DNA from: Eupeodes corollae
Lineage: Eukaryota; Arthropoda; Insecta; Diptera; Syrphidae
Assembly: GCF_945859685.1 (NCBI RefSeq)
Contig: NC_079148.1
Span: forward strand, 143,775,133 to 143,839,132
DNA: 64,000 nucleotides
Direction of reading: 5' to 3'
Made by a program: the position numbers and the translations under genes. The notes beneath the pieces were generated by a model. That model ran no database searches. It was not told the origin of the DNA and was given only the letters and a program-made list of their open reading frames with translations. Positions 1 to 12,900 of this stretch are shown in pieces (within the stretch, counting starts at the first letter, position 1; each line of letters opens with the position of its first letter).

Positions 1-2199
1 GGTTTCAAATTTAACTGTAAATTTAAGCCGACATTTTTAAGTTAGTTCTTCTTAGTTGAAAACAAGACTAAAAATTCATTCAAAAACGTATTTTTTAAAA
101 CTATAAAAGCATTAAATTCAAGATTTCTTAAAACTTTATGTAAATCCAAATGAAGACTCATATAGCTCATGAACATTTTTATAAACTTAGTAAAAAAACT
201 TAAATGATTTTAACTCTATGTATCACGATGAAATAGATCAGTTCTTTACAAAATCATCAAAAAATGTATTTACTAAAGAACTATGTTATGTAACCTTAAA
301 AATGCCGTTTTCTTTAACATTTTAAAAGACTCATATTTCAAAAAACTTTGATTTGATAGAAAAATAATAAGGCGTGATTTGAATTTCAGACATCTTAATC
401 CTTTAAAAAAGTATGGTTTTGTTTGTGTTGAAGGAAATAAACTAAATTTTGAAAACCAGTGAAATTAATTTGACATTTTAAAGACTTTTCTTTGAGATTT
501 ATCTTCAAATATTCCTATTATAATGACCAGCTCAATAAGTGCACTATATGCCAAATATTGTTTTTGAACTGATGAAATTCTGAATCCAATAGTTTACCAA
601 CTATAGAAAACTCAAAATCACATGTTCCTATTATTTCGGCCATAGCTGTATGTATCACAATTCACGGTATTGTGAACGACTTATAGGTACATTGTATATT
701 CATGTGTTGATGTGAATACATATGTATGTTGTAGTTTTGGAGATTTATGAGAAATTAACCCAAGTTTTATAGTAGTCGCGTGGGGGGAGGGAGGTTGGTT
801 GATTCCATTATGAACGGCGGCGCTGAGCAACAACCCCTATCCATATGCGATGACATAAAAATAGGCCCAAAACTTATTACGGTCCTGCTACTAAAAGCCT
901 ACCCCATCTCCTGGTAGTTATATTCGTCCGCCTTCATCCCCGTCCACCAAAGCCGCTTCGTGTCGTTCTGGGGGCAAATATCTTCTACAATCACAGTGAA
1001 TAAAAATATGCGAACGCGGTGATTTATGCTGCTCCCAAGTGAATATATTTCATTTGTGTCAACGAAAAACTCCGAAAAAGACAAAAAGCCAGACTAAAAG
1101 AAAGACCAGGATAAATAGTGACACACTCGTAAATAAACATGACAAGAATTTAATATTCGAAGAGATTTTTGTTCTGTTTTTTTTTTTGTTTTTTTTTTTT
1201 TTTTAAGGGAGGGTTTGGGGGAGCATAGCATAAAGCATAAGTGAGGGTTAGCCCAATTTTCTATAGTATAGAATCATAATAATCATGCAAATATACAGGG
1301 TGTTGAGGGAAGTCCCCTATCAATTTAAATAGAGTTTTCGGTTGACAGAAAAGATGAAAAGCCTTATGTAGGTATATAAGTTTGAAAAAATAACAAAAAC
1401 ATATGAAACCAAAGAAGTCTTAACAAAAAGCACCCAACCGGAGGCATATATGGGTTTGAAAACGTTGTCTTACGATACATATTTTTATCTCACGAATAGG
1501 ATCAAACATAACCCCCTTTAAGCTTTCGAAAAGACAAAAAAACATAATATCAAATTTTGTGCGGAGGCAGCATTTATAAATTAAATTAGGTATATCTCTT
1601 AGAAACCTAATTATAGGCTTAGGCCTCTTGTTCTAAAACACAGATACCCCAGGATTCTCTGGAAATGGATATTTTTAACTTGCAAAAATATTGGTATGAA
1701 AGCTTATACATGCTCCATGATATTATTGAATACAAAAGATTTTCAGAATTTTAAATGAATTTAATGTCAGCTTCATGACTTAATATATGACGTCTTTGTG
1801 ATTTTTTCCTAAGAATTAAACACATAAATAATTTGAATGTTTTTTTATTTTGTTAAAATGAAATAGATTAAAACAATTTCTTTTTACAATGAAAATTGTC
1901 TTTCGATGTCAATTTCGTGAAACGCTTTGTTTAAATTATACACAAATCAGGTACATCAATTTAAAGTTTTTAGTTAAAAGGGCTTTAGTTTTTTTTTTCA
2001 AACAATTTACCACAATCTGCAAACAGTTTTGAGATTTATTGAAATATCAAATAAGATACCTTTTACTTACTTACAAGTGATTTTTAAGAGCCATCGGAAA
2101 TTAGATTTACAAAAAAAACTGAATTAAAAAAATTTCAAAGTCATTATGTGAATATTATTTCCTGCAAATGTTGCACCTTAAATGTTCCATCCACAAAGA
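1..2199. other. AT-rich non-coding stretch, no gene seen
   Basis: No open frame here has codon structure or motifs I recognise. A T-rich run lies at about 1170-1204. The part around 770-1130 is less AT-rich and of higher complexity than its surroundings, but no motif in it can be named. Confidence 0.6.
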
Positions 2200-3085
2200 T
2201 TAATTTTCCAATACTAATGGCATAATCTTTTAAACAATTCGGGTGGTATATCACGAATACACGGGTCAAATTTGACTTGCAGTGCTTTAATTAAACGGAC
2301 TTCTCGCCTTAGACATAAGCAATAACATAGCCCCAGAAAAATAGTCTAGGGGCTTTAAATCGCGAGGTTTAGGCGGCTAATTGAACGGTGACAAACGTAA
2401 AATAAAATGTTCATAAAACTCTCCTCTCAATTGATCCCTTTTTACACATGCTGTGTGGTAGTGGCATTTCTTTTTCTAAAACGGCAAGTCAAGGTCTTCT
2501 ATTTTTCACAAAAAAAGCTTGTTTCACAGTAACTTTGCAATTCGCATCATCTTTGAAGAATACGGCCCAATGGTTCCGACAGCAGAAAATCCTCATCAAA
2601 AGTTGTCCACTTTTTCTGGATAGATCTAGCAATGCTTGTGGCTGCTCTGAAAACGGCAGTTTTGCTTGTTCACGTATCCACATAACCAGAAAATAGCCAA
2701 CTTTTCAAACCCATTAATAGAAAATTCGGTGTTTTGATAAGTCGTTTGTCTTCAATACTTCCACCAGCTATATTTGGGGCATGATTTATGTTGCTGCGGT
2801 ACATTTTTTTTACAGAGGCCCAATTGGTGTAAACGGCACCGAACCGATAATTCTGGGACATCATTAATACTTTTCGATACAGCTGCGATATTTTCCTTAG
2901 TTCGAACTTTATGTAAGCGTCTTTGTATTTAAACTTGGTGAAGTCCTACAATAACCCCAATAGCTTTCTCAGTAAGTCCATTAAACTGACCATTTAATAG
3001 AAGAAGTTCGCGATGAAGTTTCTCAACGTATTTTGATAATGGAATTCAATAACTTGCGAGCCTTATTTGTTTATAAAAAGATTAA
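2200..3085 (-). pseudogene. mariner/Tc1-superfamily transposase relic (copy 1)
   Basis: On the minus strand the frames carry, in order, transposase-like pieces: RTKENIAAVSKSI near 2905-2870, SVRCRLHQLG further in, CGYVNKQNCRF near 2690-2640, then PEKVDNF, a GFSAVGTIGPY-like stretch, and FNWPPKP near 2380-2365. These match the order in mariner-type transposases, which cut and paste DNA with a DDE/DDD catalytic triad. The frame is broken by many stops and shifts, so no active protein is possible. Terminal inverted repeats were not found. A second copy of the same type lies at 55340-56175, also on the minus strand. Family level is uncertain; superfamily is fairly secure. Confidence 0.65.
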
Positions 3086-5318
3086 ATTATTGATAAAACT
3101 GAACATTTTTTGACAGTCGCACAAAACTCGAAACGTGCTTGAATTTTAAAAACCAGCGTTTCCCAAAAAAATCACAAAGAACTTTTTCTTCTATTTTCTT
3201 AAATAAATTCTATGGTGTTCCCATCTTTTGGCGGTCAGCTGGTGTCTTAACACTTTCCACACTCTTGTGTTTGGTCCTTTCCTTTCCCCTCTACCTTAAA
3301 TATTCTAAAAGATCACAAGGAATTCCAAAATGTTTAAACTTGGCCTACCAGAAGGGATAGGCCTAGGACCAGTATTGTTTATGTTGTAAAAATAAAAAAT
3401 ACTTTCTAGTACTGTGAAAAATGTTAAAGAACTGCTCCATTAAATGTACTTTTCTCATTGTTTTAATGTGTACAACATTTCAATATTTAAACAGGTTTAA
3501 AAATAGGTTATCTACTATTTTCACTGCAAAGCTTACAAATACCTTAAAGGGGTTTTTGGAGAATGGGTCTTGATCTTCCTTCCTTGAAACCATTCCCAAA
3601 AGTGGGAATTTTCTCAACAAAAAGAAAATATCAGCAGTGCATAGAAAATTGAGTTTTTTTTTTTTTAATTTTGAAAATAATTTTAAGCCTGTAACTTTGT
3701 TCTTTTTAAAAATATCAGCAAATTAACGTAAAAAAAAAAATTTGCTTTTCCACACTTTTTGATTTCTTAACTTTTTTGAAGGACTACCAAAACCCTGAAA
3801 TCTAAAATGCCGGCCAGTTTTTAAAAATTCGGAAAATCATATTTTCCGAGACACACAGCGCCCTTCTTATGTCAAAAAGATAAATTTAAAAAAAATGTTT
3901 TTATTTTTAGAGAAATGGGTTTGAAAAAAAAGAAAAGTTAGTTCTTTCAATAAAGCTTTGGTTATCAGCTGTTTAAAGACACTGTTTCTCAAAATTTCTT
4001 CAATTTTATTAGAAAAAGGTTCACTAGACTATTAAGACTAGGCCTTGAAAAATATATAAAATTGAATATTGCCTCGAATTCAACTAAAAGATGTTACTTA
4101 TCTTACATATTTAGGAAAAACCATATTTTCCAATAAGAGGTTTCATTTTGAATAGCACACTTATTGAGCCGCTTCACTTTAGAAACCTTCATCTTTTTTT
4201 TGACATTTGAAAAGTACCTAGATAAATTATTTAAATTTATAAAAGCTTTAACAGTGCATTCAATTTGTAAATCTCAATACAATATGTGAGTCACAACGAA
4301 TCAATCGTAATTTTGCAAGAAATGTTTCCTGACTATGTTTGTTCTCCAAGAAGCAATAACAATTCGCCATCGACATTTTGTGATATAACCCTTTCGAAAA
4401 TTTTTTCCTTGAAGCCACGTGAGCCAACGCTCGACAAACGAGTCAAAGCCTTGTAGAAGGAATTCGTGAAGTTATCGAGAACATTAATAATTGGTTATGA
4501 AAAAGATACATGATGTTGACTACAGTAACCATGTCGACCATTTGGTTGATATCATTTTCCATTCTTAAATGGCAAACCTTCCGTTTTCCAATGAAATAAG
4601 CGTCCAATGATTTCTCTTTCAAAATACTCTTCTTTTTTTAACTAACCTGGAAGTTCTAGTTCCAGCACGTTTCTCCTATTTCCTGTAATTTATTATTCCC
4701 TCTATCTAAAGACGGATCAATATTTCTGAGAAAAATAAATTCCAAGAAATAACAGAGACACACAATTTCAAAAGAAAGAAACAATCTGAGAAATTGTATT
4801 GACGATTGTTCTAATTCAAGTTGAGTTCTTCTGTTCAAATCACAATTATTTTTTACCCTAAATCGAACTTAAAAAGGAACAATTGCTATTTCAATAAAAA
4901 AAAAAATAAAATGTCAATTGCGTTTTATTTGTAGAATTATTGCAAAGAATCATTAAATAAATAATGTTTGATGTGTTGATTTATTGCAAAGTTCCATCCA
5001 ATAATCCGAACATTGTTTTGTCATCGTAAAAACAAAGCATCTTCTTCGTTTGTTTCTAAAAGCAATACAAACTTTAAAGATAAACCCTGCACCCATCCTT
5101 TTTTTTTTAATCCTTGAGTTTTCCCTATAAGATTAACAAAGTTTTCTCGGTTTTGTCTGCCTTTAGATTCAGTTTTCTTAAGAGACTGCTGCGTCCCGCG
5201 ACGTTACTCGAATGCTTTATTTTAGAATAAATTTGGTCGGAATAAAATGCGTTAAAGTGACCGAACTTCAAAAAATGAGCACAATCTATCGCAAACGTTT
5301 TCTTAGTACTATTAAGGA
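3086..5318. other. non-coding stretch, no gene seen
   Basis: AT-rich sequence with many homopolymer runs. Short open frames at 3139-3360 and 4656-4838 show no recognisable motif and are not called as genes. Confidence 0.5.
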
Positions 5319-5765
5319 GCAACAATTCTGTCATTATTTTAACTTAACAAACAAATTCCCGATTTTTTGAAATATTCTTTAATGGTACTTTTGTGAGTAT
5401 TAGCGTGATATTATGCATCCTAAAGCCTTCCTCAATAAATGATCTAATTAACACTCAAAGAATTTTTCAAATCGGACCACTTGTTCCTGAGATTTGCGAG
5501 TTCAAACAAGGAAAGAAAAACAAAGAACTATCAAAGGGGAACAATTTTGCCATTATTTTAACTCGACAAACAAATCCCCGATTTGTGCAATATTCTTTAA
5601 TGGTGCTGTTGTGAGTCTGAGCGTTATTTTATACATCCTAAAGCTTTTATCAATAATTGGACTATCTAACACTGAAAGAATGTTTCAAATTGGACCAGCT
5701 GTTCCTGAGATTTGCGCGTTCAAACAAGCAAACAAACAAACAAGCAAGCAAACAAACTCTTCAGC
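5319..5765 (+). repeat. two tandem ~220-bp copies of a dispersed-repeat 3' end
   Basis: Two clearly similar copies follow one another: one begins near 5321 (AACAATTCTGTCATTATTTT) and the other near 5540 (AACAATTTTGCCATTATTTT). Each ends in a GTTCCTGAGATTTGCG motif (about 5485 and 5702). The second runs into a CAAA/CAAG-type microsatellite at 5725-5757. Spacing of about 219 bp indicates a tandem duplication. The ending looks like the 3' end of a decayed retroelement, but no protein domain is attached. The overlapping frames at 5393-5614 and 5494-5772 are by-products of the repeat. Confidence 0.55.
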
Positions 5766-7530
5766 TTTGTAATATTTGTAAAGTTTCTTGGTAGATTAAT
5801 GACTTTGTAAGGAATGCTATCTAAGTGCATTCTTCAGAACACCCTGTACTCCGTTTATGATTGGATAAATTCGTCTCGCGCAATCTAGTTATCATTGTTT
5901 TTTTGCTCATAGCTTGTCCATTGATGCAGAATCATCATCGCACTATTATTAAAAAAATAAAAGAATAATAAACTCCTACAGCATTATTGTTAGCTTCATA
6001 TATCAAACCTCATTTTTATAGCTTTTGCTACAGCTACGTAGTGTGACATACAAAAAAAAACTATAAAATATCTGCTGCAGTGCGCTAAAAGCTAAGGTTG
6101 TTGCTGCGATTGTATAAACGGTGCGAGATGACTGTGCTCTGTTTTATTTTATTGTTTTTTGTTCTGGAGGAGAGGAAATCAATCTCTGACGCTGATGTAT
6201 CATGACACCCGGTCGTCACCGCCATCATTCATATATTCAAAAATAAAATAAAAAAATGTAGAGTGTTGAAATGAATGAGTTATTTCCGGATTGATTCTAA
6301 TTCGTTTTTACGATGCTAAGGCATAATCTCGATATGAACGACCAGGGATGTCGTCTGAGTTTACGAGTATACTGTTCTATATATTGCCCTGCCCCAGTGA
6401 AGCTCTTCTCCATACCAACATCTCGTCAATTTGAATTCTTTTATGTTCATTCGTTTGATCCTTTTGTTTAAGTTTATCGATGCAGAAATTCAAAACACTC
6501 TGCGTTCCGAGCTGAGTTCCGATATTTTATAGTTGTGTATAGTTGATTGTGTTGGAACGTCAATGTGGCACAATGCGGTGGATATGCTCTTTTGGAATAG
6601 TTAAGTCTTCCGTGCGTCACTGAAATGTATCCAGGCCTGGCCGTAACGCATCACACCGCACCACACTGCACTGCACCGCACATTGATAACGAAACTAATC
6701 AAAGTTAAGGACAATCTGTAAATGGCTTTTAAATGGCTAACATAAATAAATTGGTCGATGTCTGATGTTAGCCAATATACTCTCGTATGCGGTTTAAGGT
6801 TTCCTCATTTTCCAAAAATTTCTAAAACCCTGCACCTGTAGGATAGGTTTTTGAGTATTCTATGTTCGAGTATATGTTGTATTTTAAATGATGGGTTTTG
6901 CCTTTAACCATCAACATGCATCGGTATCCGGAGCATAAAGGGAATAGGATATTTTTGGGAATGTGGAACATATTAAGTTACTTCTCTTTTAGTTTTAATG
7001 CTATTACAATTTATTTCTAAAAAGCTTTTTCCGTAAATATTTGACATGAATATTATAATTATAAAAATTACGTTAAGTTAATTAGGGATACGTTTTCATT
7101 GAAATTTTGTGCATGCGATGATGGTCCCGTACTTCATTTATGGTAACTTGAAATTTAAATGCTATTATGAAAACGATTTGAAAATTTTTTGGTAAACCAT
7201 AAAGTTTTTTTGGTTTTGTAAAAGTGTACCTAGTACCAATTTTATGTTTCATAAGAACTTCACAAATATGTTTGATATGTAATTTAAAACTAAAAAGGGC
7301 TTACTTACTTACAAAACTTTGAGTACCTTTTTGGATTTTTTTTTCTGAACAATATGCAAATAATTTGTTACGTGGCGGTTTGATTTTATAAAATGCTTTT
7401 GAATGGTTATTTTTTGTAGAAGCTTAGGCTACTCTTGAAGCCTAAAAATAGGTTTTTTTTTGGGATGTTTGATTTTATAAAATCACATTAGTGGCAATAA
7501 TAATTTGTTGAAGTAATTTGTTTTATAAAA
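5766..7530. other. non-coding stretch, possibly with host regulatory sequence
   Basis: No protein-like frame. The part from about 6100 to 6720 is of higher complexity and less AT-rich, with CACCGCA/CACTGCA clusters near 6650-6682. It reads like unique host DNA rather than transposon. No specific regulatory site can be named. Confidence 0.4.
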
Positions 7531-8190
7531 AGAGGCTTTGATACGACCCACACTGACAAGTTCCAATCCCGTCTGTCGATTTGTCTTGTTTGTAGGTTTT
7601 CGTGTTGGGTTAAGAAAGTTAGTTGTCAGTTGAATTCTTCTTAAAAATTAAAAAAAAAAACGGACAGTTGGATTTTTATAAAAAAAACTACTGAATATCG
7701 AAAACAATATTTTCTGAGAAATGAAAAAAATTGAAGACCATATTTTTAATTTTTGAAAAGCCTTTTAAGTCGAAAGTAAATTTTTACCAAGTTTAAGAAT
7801 TGTTTTTTTTTAGGGTTTTAGTTTTTTATAAGAAACTGTCAATTCGATTTTTCTCAAAATTTTATTGAATGTTGACAACAATATTTTTTAAAAGATAAAA
7901 CTTGTTTAAAGCCGATATCTCAAAGTTTTAAAAAGATGTTTCAGTGGAAAATCATTACCAGTTTTTATTCATTTTTTGTTTAGGTTTTTTTTTTAAACAA
8001 ACATGTCAATTCGATTTTTCTCAAAATTTTACCAGATGTTAAAACCGTCGTTGTTCGTTGCAAAAAATTGTTTTGGAGATGAAATAATTTTGTTCATAAA
8101 ATTTTCGAGGTGACATATTTTTTTTCAGTTTTTTTTTATTTTTAAAACAAACCGTTAATTAAATATTTTTCCAAAAATATACTGGTTTGG
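7531..8190. repeat. degenerate ~150-175-bp tandem repeat
   Basis: A recurrent block of the form CNGTNAATTNGATTTTT, then TACTGAAT or similar, then ACAATATTTT appears at about 7661, 7835 and 8003, with a weaker fourth start near 8151. Spacings are about 174, 168 and 148 bp. The middle two monomers share long identical stretches such as TCAATTCGATTTTTCTCAAA. A less clear unit starts near 7621. The array ends just before non-LTR copy A at 8250. No coding potential is seen. Confidence 0.6.
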
Positions 8191-8249
8191 TATGACGTTA
8201 CAATATATAATATAAAATTCAATTCAAGTCTCTATGGTCAATTAAGTAA

Positions 8250-9552
8250 AATGTCCATTGGTAATAAATGAGGCCTACAGCCCCGCATTACACACTGGCT
8301 ATATATCTCGGTTATAAGGCCGATCCTCACTTATGGAGTAGCGGTATGGTGGACGGCGCTAAATATAGCGAAAAATGGCGATAAACTCAGCAAAGTCCAA
8401 CGAACAGTCTGCCTGTGTATGGAGGAAGTACTTCGATCTACCCCCTCCGCCTCACTTGATGTTCTGTTTCATCTAATACCGCTGGAAATTTTCAGGAAGC
8501 AAACGGCCGCTAATACAGCCATACGGCTTCAAGCCTTGCCTCTGTGGACCAATAATGTAATTGGCCATACCACTATTTTGAACTCGTTCAGAACTATAAA
8601 TAGTAATATTGCCTACACCATACCCCATCCTCAGTTTAATAACTATAGCTTCAAAGTGACTATACCTTCGAGGTCTTCTTGGGAGAATACATCATTTTTG
8701 AACGATGATCCTATACATTTTTATACAGACGGATCAAAAACGGGGGATGGGGTTGGTGGAGGCGTATACTCAGATAGACTAAACTTGAGTCTCTCGTTTC
8801 GTCTACCCGATCATTGTAGCTTGTTTCAAGCTAAAATCCTGGCTATAAAAGAAGTCCTATCCTGGCTTAGAGAAAACGTTACACCAACTAATAATATACG
8901 CATCTTCTCGGATAGCCAAGCTGCGGTAAAGACCCACTAACTCACTTACAGCCCTAAATTGTCGATCATCTCTTACGGAGATGGTTACACAGTTCAACAT
9001 TCACCTTTTCTGCAGGGTGCCGGCCCATAGAGATATCCAGGAAACTGCAAAGCTGACGAACTTGCAAAAAGCGGAATAACTTTACCTCTGCTGGCTCACA
9101 ATGCTAGCATAGGTATCCCCTTAGCTACATGTAAACTCATGCTAAAGCAAGATACCATAGAGAAAACAAACTTCAGGTGGAATAAAACCCCGACCTGTTT
9201 AGCGAAAAAACTAATTTGGCCTAATCTTAGCGCCAGGCGCTCAAAACAATTAATCTCTCTGAGTGGATTGCACATTAGCTACGTTATAGGTGTCCTGACT
9301 GGGCACTGCTTAAAAGAAAAGCAAGCTATTCGACTTGGAGCCCCTACAAATGATTTTTGTATTAGTTGCATGGACGAGGAGGAGGCGGAGACAATCTCTC
9401 ATCTTCTGTGCACATGCCCTGCCTTATCACAAAGACGTAGAATCCACCTTGGAGACTACTACTTCAACGATACCAGCGATCTAAAACATTCTAACATTAT
9501 TTGTCTCCTACGCTTCATTCGGAGCTCCAATTGGTTCGACGAGTTAAGCTGA
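8250..9552 (+). pseudogene. LOA/R1-group non-LTR retrotransposon ORF2 3' part, copy A
   Basis: The fragment covers the end of the reverse transcriptase through the RNase H domain to the C-terminal cysteine motif of ORF2. Visible pieces are SVIRPILTYGVAVWW near 8312-8353, RSTPSASLDVL after 8433, and the RNase H start FYTDGSKTGDGVGGG near 8719-8763 with an acidic residue at TDGS. A second RNase H motif is FSDSQAA near 8912. A broken block carrying GNCKADELAKSG follows. The C-terminal part (9139-9552) has CISCMDEEEAETISHLLCTC, a CCHC-type motif. There is a stop at 8938-8940 and several frameshifts before 9139, so it is dead. It is 5'-truncated, as expected for target-primed insertion. Copies B, C and D are relatives. 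Clade name (LOA versus R1) is inferred from memory. Confidence 0.75.
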
Positions 9553-9647
9553 TCAACTGATCCATGTGGTATCACAACGGACCATACTTTGGTCTAAGTG
9601 TGTTGGGCTTGCCAACCAACAGCCACTTTCACCTAGCCTAACCTAGG
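9553..9647 (+). repeat. 3' UTR and CCTAA-type tail of copy A
   Basis: After the stop, the copy shares ATGTGGTATCACAA, a GGTCTAAGTGTGT-like stretch and CAGCCACT with copies B and D. It ends in TAGCCTAACCTA near 9634-9645. This sets the 3' end of the element. Confidence 0.7.
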
Positions 9648-9648
9648 G

Positions 9649-9960
9649 TCAATGGTTCGTGAGATATTTAGGGTTAACCAAAATTTTAACTTTTTTTCTA
9701 AATTGCTATAGTAAAAAACCAACCACGCAATTTTCTTGAGAACCCTTTCCGAATCTTTCTGCATTATAATCTGTATACAAAAAAACGTCGCTACCGTACG
9801 GACATACGTACACACTCACGCACAGACATCTTTCTAAAAATCTTTTATGTCGACTCTAGGGACCTTGAAACGACGAGAAATGTCAAAATTTTCAATTCGA
9901 CAAATCGGGCCCTTTCAATAATTTCCTATAGGAAGTTAATAAAAGCTGTGCAGGCAAAAG
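9649..9960. repeat. probable dispersed-repeat remnant
   Basis: The sequence from GGACATACGTACACACTCACGCACAGACATC (read in pieces around 9798-9830) through GACTCTAGGGACCTTGAAACG (9851-9871) resembles a recurrent fly repeat that I recall only by its wording. There is no protein frame and no second copy in this window, so the family is not named. Confidence 0.3.
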
Positions 9961-12900
9961 TGGACAATTGTCTGAGTTATGAAGCCGGCCATTAGACTGA
10001 GATAAAGACGTTTGGATTTTTAAGCAAGGAGGGTCGTAAAGATTTCATCTAAAGAGTTGTTAGTAATTCAACGACATTCATTAAAAAGCGCTTTGTTGTC
10101 AAAAACAACTCAAATTTTTGTTCTGACTCAATTTAGAATTTTAATGTTTTTTTTTTATTCTAAGAAAAAGAGCAAATATTTAGGTTCTTAAGAAGAAACC
10201 ATAAATAAGAAATCGTCAATTTTAAAATATTTTTTTTTTTAAACTTTCTTTAAATTCTTTTTACAAGAAAAGATATTTTGGTATTGCTCCAGAAGTGTAC
10301 CCATCATTAAACCTTCATTTTTTTAAAGTTTCTCAGGAACTAATGGACTGATTTCAATAATCTTCTTTTTCTGTGCGAGGTATTGTCGATGATTAAATTT
10401 ATGATGATTTTTGATGATCAAAAATATATTTTTTTTTTATTTTCAAAAAAATATTTATTTTGTTTATAAAACGTGATAATGAAATTTAAATGTAAAATGT
10501 ATATATAAGCACTTTATTTAGTGCTTACTAAAAATATTTTTAAGACAAAACTTAAAATTTAAAATGATTAAAAAAAATAAGTTACATTTTTGAAATTTTA
10601 AAATATAGAAAATATTTTTAAATAGACTTCTTAGAAGACATAAGCAAGTTCTAGTGACTCAGTCGTGCATTTTATTTCTTTCAAATATTTTTGTTGAATA
10701 CAAAAGATCCTAAAAAAATAAATAAATCTACTTTTGAATCAAATTTGCTTTGGATGCTCTAGAACTGAGATTTAAACACGAATTTCAATAATATACATTA
10801 ATGTCCCAAAAACAGCAAAAGTGACACTTCTGTTAAACTAATGGCTTATTGAAAAACATAATAAACGTTTCATATTTATTGATATAAAAGCTTTGAATCT
10901 CTTGAGATTTGAAGTGAAAAGAGATTCAGAAATGTGTTTCTTCTCAACTTGTTTGTTTACCTTAATTTGTTTTAATTTTATTTTGTAGAGAAATTATGTA
11001 CTTAAATGAATCCATATCTTCAAAATCAAGATCCAATCATATTTTTCTCTACAATTTGTAGGTTTTGTTGACTCCTTTAAGGTCAAAATACGAGTAAGCA
11101 GACTGATAGTAATAACAGAGCGATAGTAATAATAGACTCCCGAAAATTGAGTCCGAAAAACCTTCGTCAGAGAAAGCCCGACAGTTTTTCATATTATATC
11201 GTCTCTCTTCAATTTTGTAGCGTTCTTTGCATTGATAGAAATGGAAACAAGAAAATTATATTTAATTTTTCAAAAAAAAGCTTAGTTTCAAAACAATTTC
11301 TTACATTTCTACGTGAAATGCACCAAAATCAAATTTGAAAACACCCTTAAATTCGAAAACCGGCTTCCACAATCTCTTGGGACATCATTTTCGGGCTCTT
11401 TGAGAAACATTTAAATAGATTGATTATCGATTTTTAAAAACTATTATGTTGTCTAAATCCTTAAAGTTATCAAATTGTTTTAAAAAATGGTCCAAAATCT
11501 TGGATCTTTTTTTATTTTGCCATTCTTGAGTTTTAGTTTTATGCAAGCAAGCAAGAGAAATGCTTGCCAATTTTATGCAGAATGCACTCAAAACATCTGA
11601 ATTTTGTGCATCAAATGGAGATGGTGTTCAAATCGACATTGTATTTTAAACCTGGTTTAAAATAAATGGTACAAAATTTCTCAAAAATTCTTGTTCATTT
11701 GTAAACATAACAAGCTAAAAAATAGCTAAAAAAGCTTACCCTGTAGCGTTGCACTCAATATACATATATCCACCCACTATTATATCCCTCTATAAAAACT
11801 TAAGGACAAGCAATTCATTTGTTATGCATTTTGTCCTGTACTTTTTTAGTGTTAATTAGGTCAGAAACGTCAAAATTGGATTGTCATTTACTGTCAAATA
11901 ATTCGATCAATTTTAAGAAATAATTAATTGGAAATAATTTAAAACTTGTTCTAAAACTTTTTTTTCATATTCATATTCAAAACTCAAAATTCATATTCAA
12001 AACTCTTTTCATTTTCTGTAATTTCATTTCAAAAAATCTTAGTATCCAACTTCTTTAATCGCTTCAAAACGACAAAGAAGTTGAAAAAAATGACGTTTAG
12101 ATTTTGCGTAGGTCCTTAAATGGAACAGTAGAAATAATTTGTCAATAAAATACCATACCCCTCCCCCTTTTCCCTTTTTATAAGGTGTTAATTGTTTTAC
12201 TTTTGATTCAATGGAATCAAGCTTTAAAAACTACCTTGCCTTTGCAATTAAAAGCGAGGCCCAAAAAAACTTACCGTACATATCCCAAAAAAACTGTTTA
12301 ATTATTTTTCATTTTTTTAATTCTTCTATTAAGTTTTGAAAAATTATACTTATTAACAAAATTAAGTTGTTTTTCTGTTCCACAATCAAAACAATACATT
12401 TTTTTAAGAATTAAGTTGTCCTGAACTCAAATTTTGTTTTATAATTTTTCTATCACATCAGGTTTTTAACAAAATGTTCAAGACAACCAAAAACGGTGCT
12501 TTTAAGGATGAGTTAAAATACACAAAGCTCATAAAAAACAAATTTTCTGATAATTGTGAAAAACTACAAGTCTTTGTATTTTGGATACAGTTAAATAATT
12601 TTTAGTATCTCAATAAGTTTCTGGAAAACATTAGTTTTCATTTTGTCTCTACATATGGTTCTCAAAAATCCGTTGATTAGTTTGTTTTCAGAGCTGTTTT
12701 CGAAGTCCACTTGAAAGAATTTCAAATTTAAAAAATCCTCGTTTTAAACATCATTTTGAGATTTTTTCAATGTATTTCAAAAACTTTATGTAATGACGCC
12801 TTGTTTAGACGGCGTATTCTAAAAACCGTTTTGATTTTTCTATACAAAACCGTTTTAACATGATAAGACTAGTATTTCTTTAAGATATATGTAAGTAGCA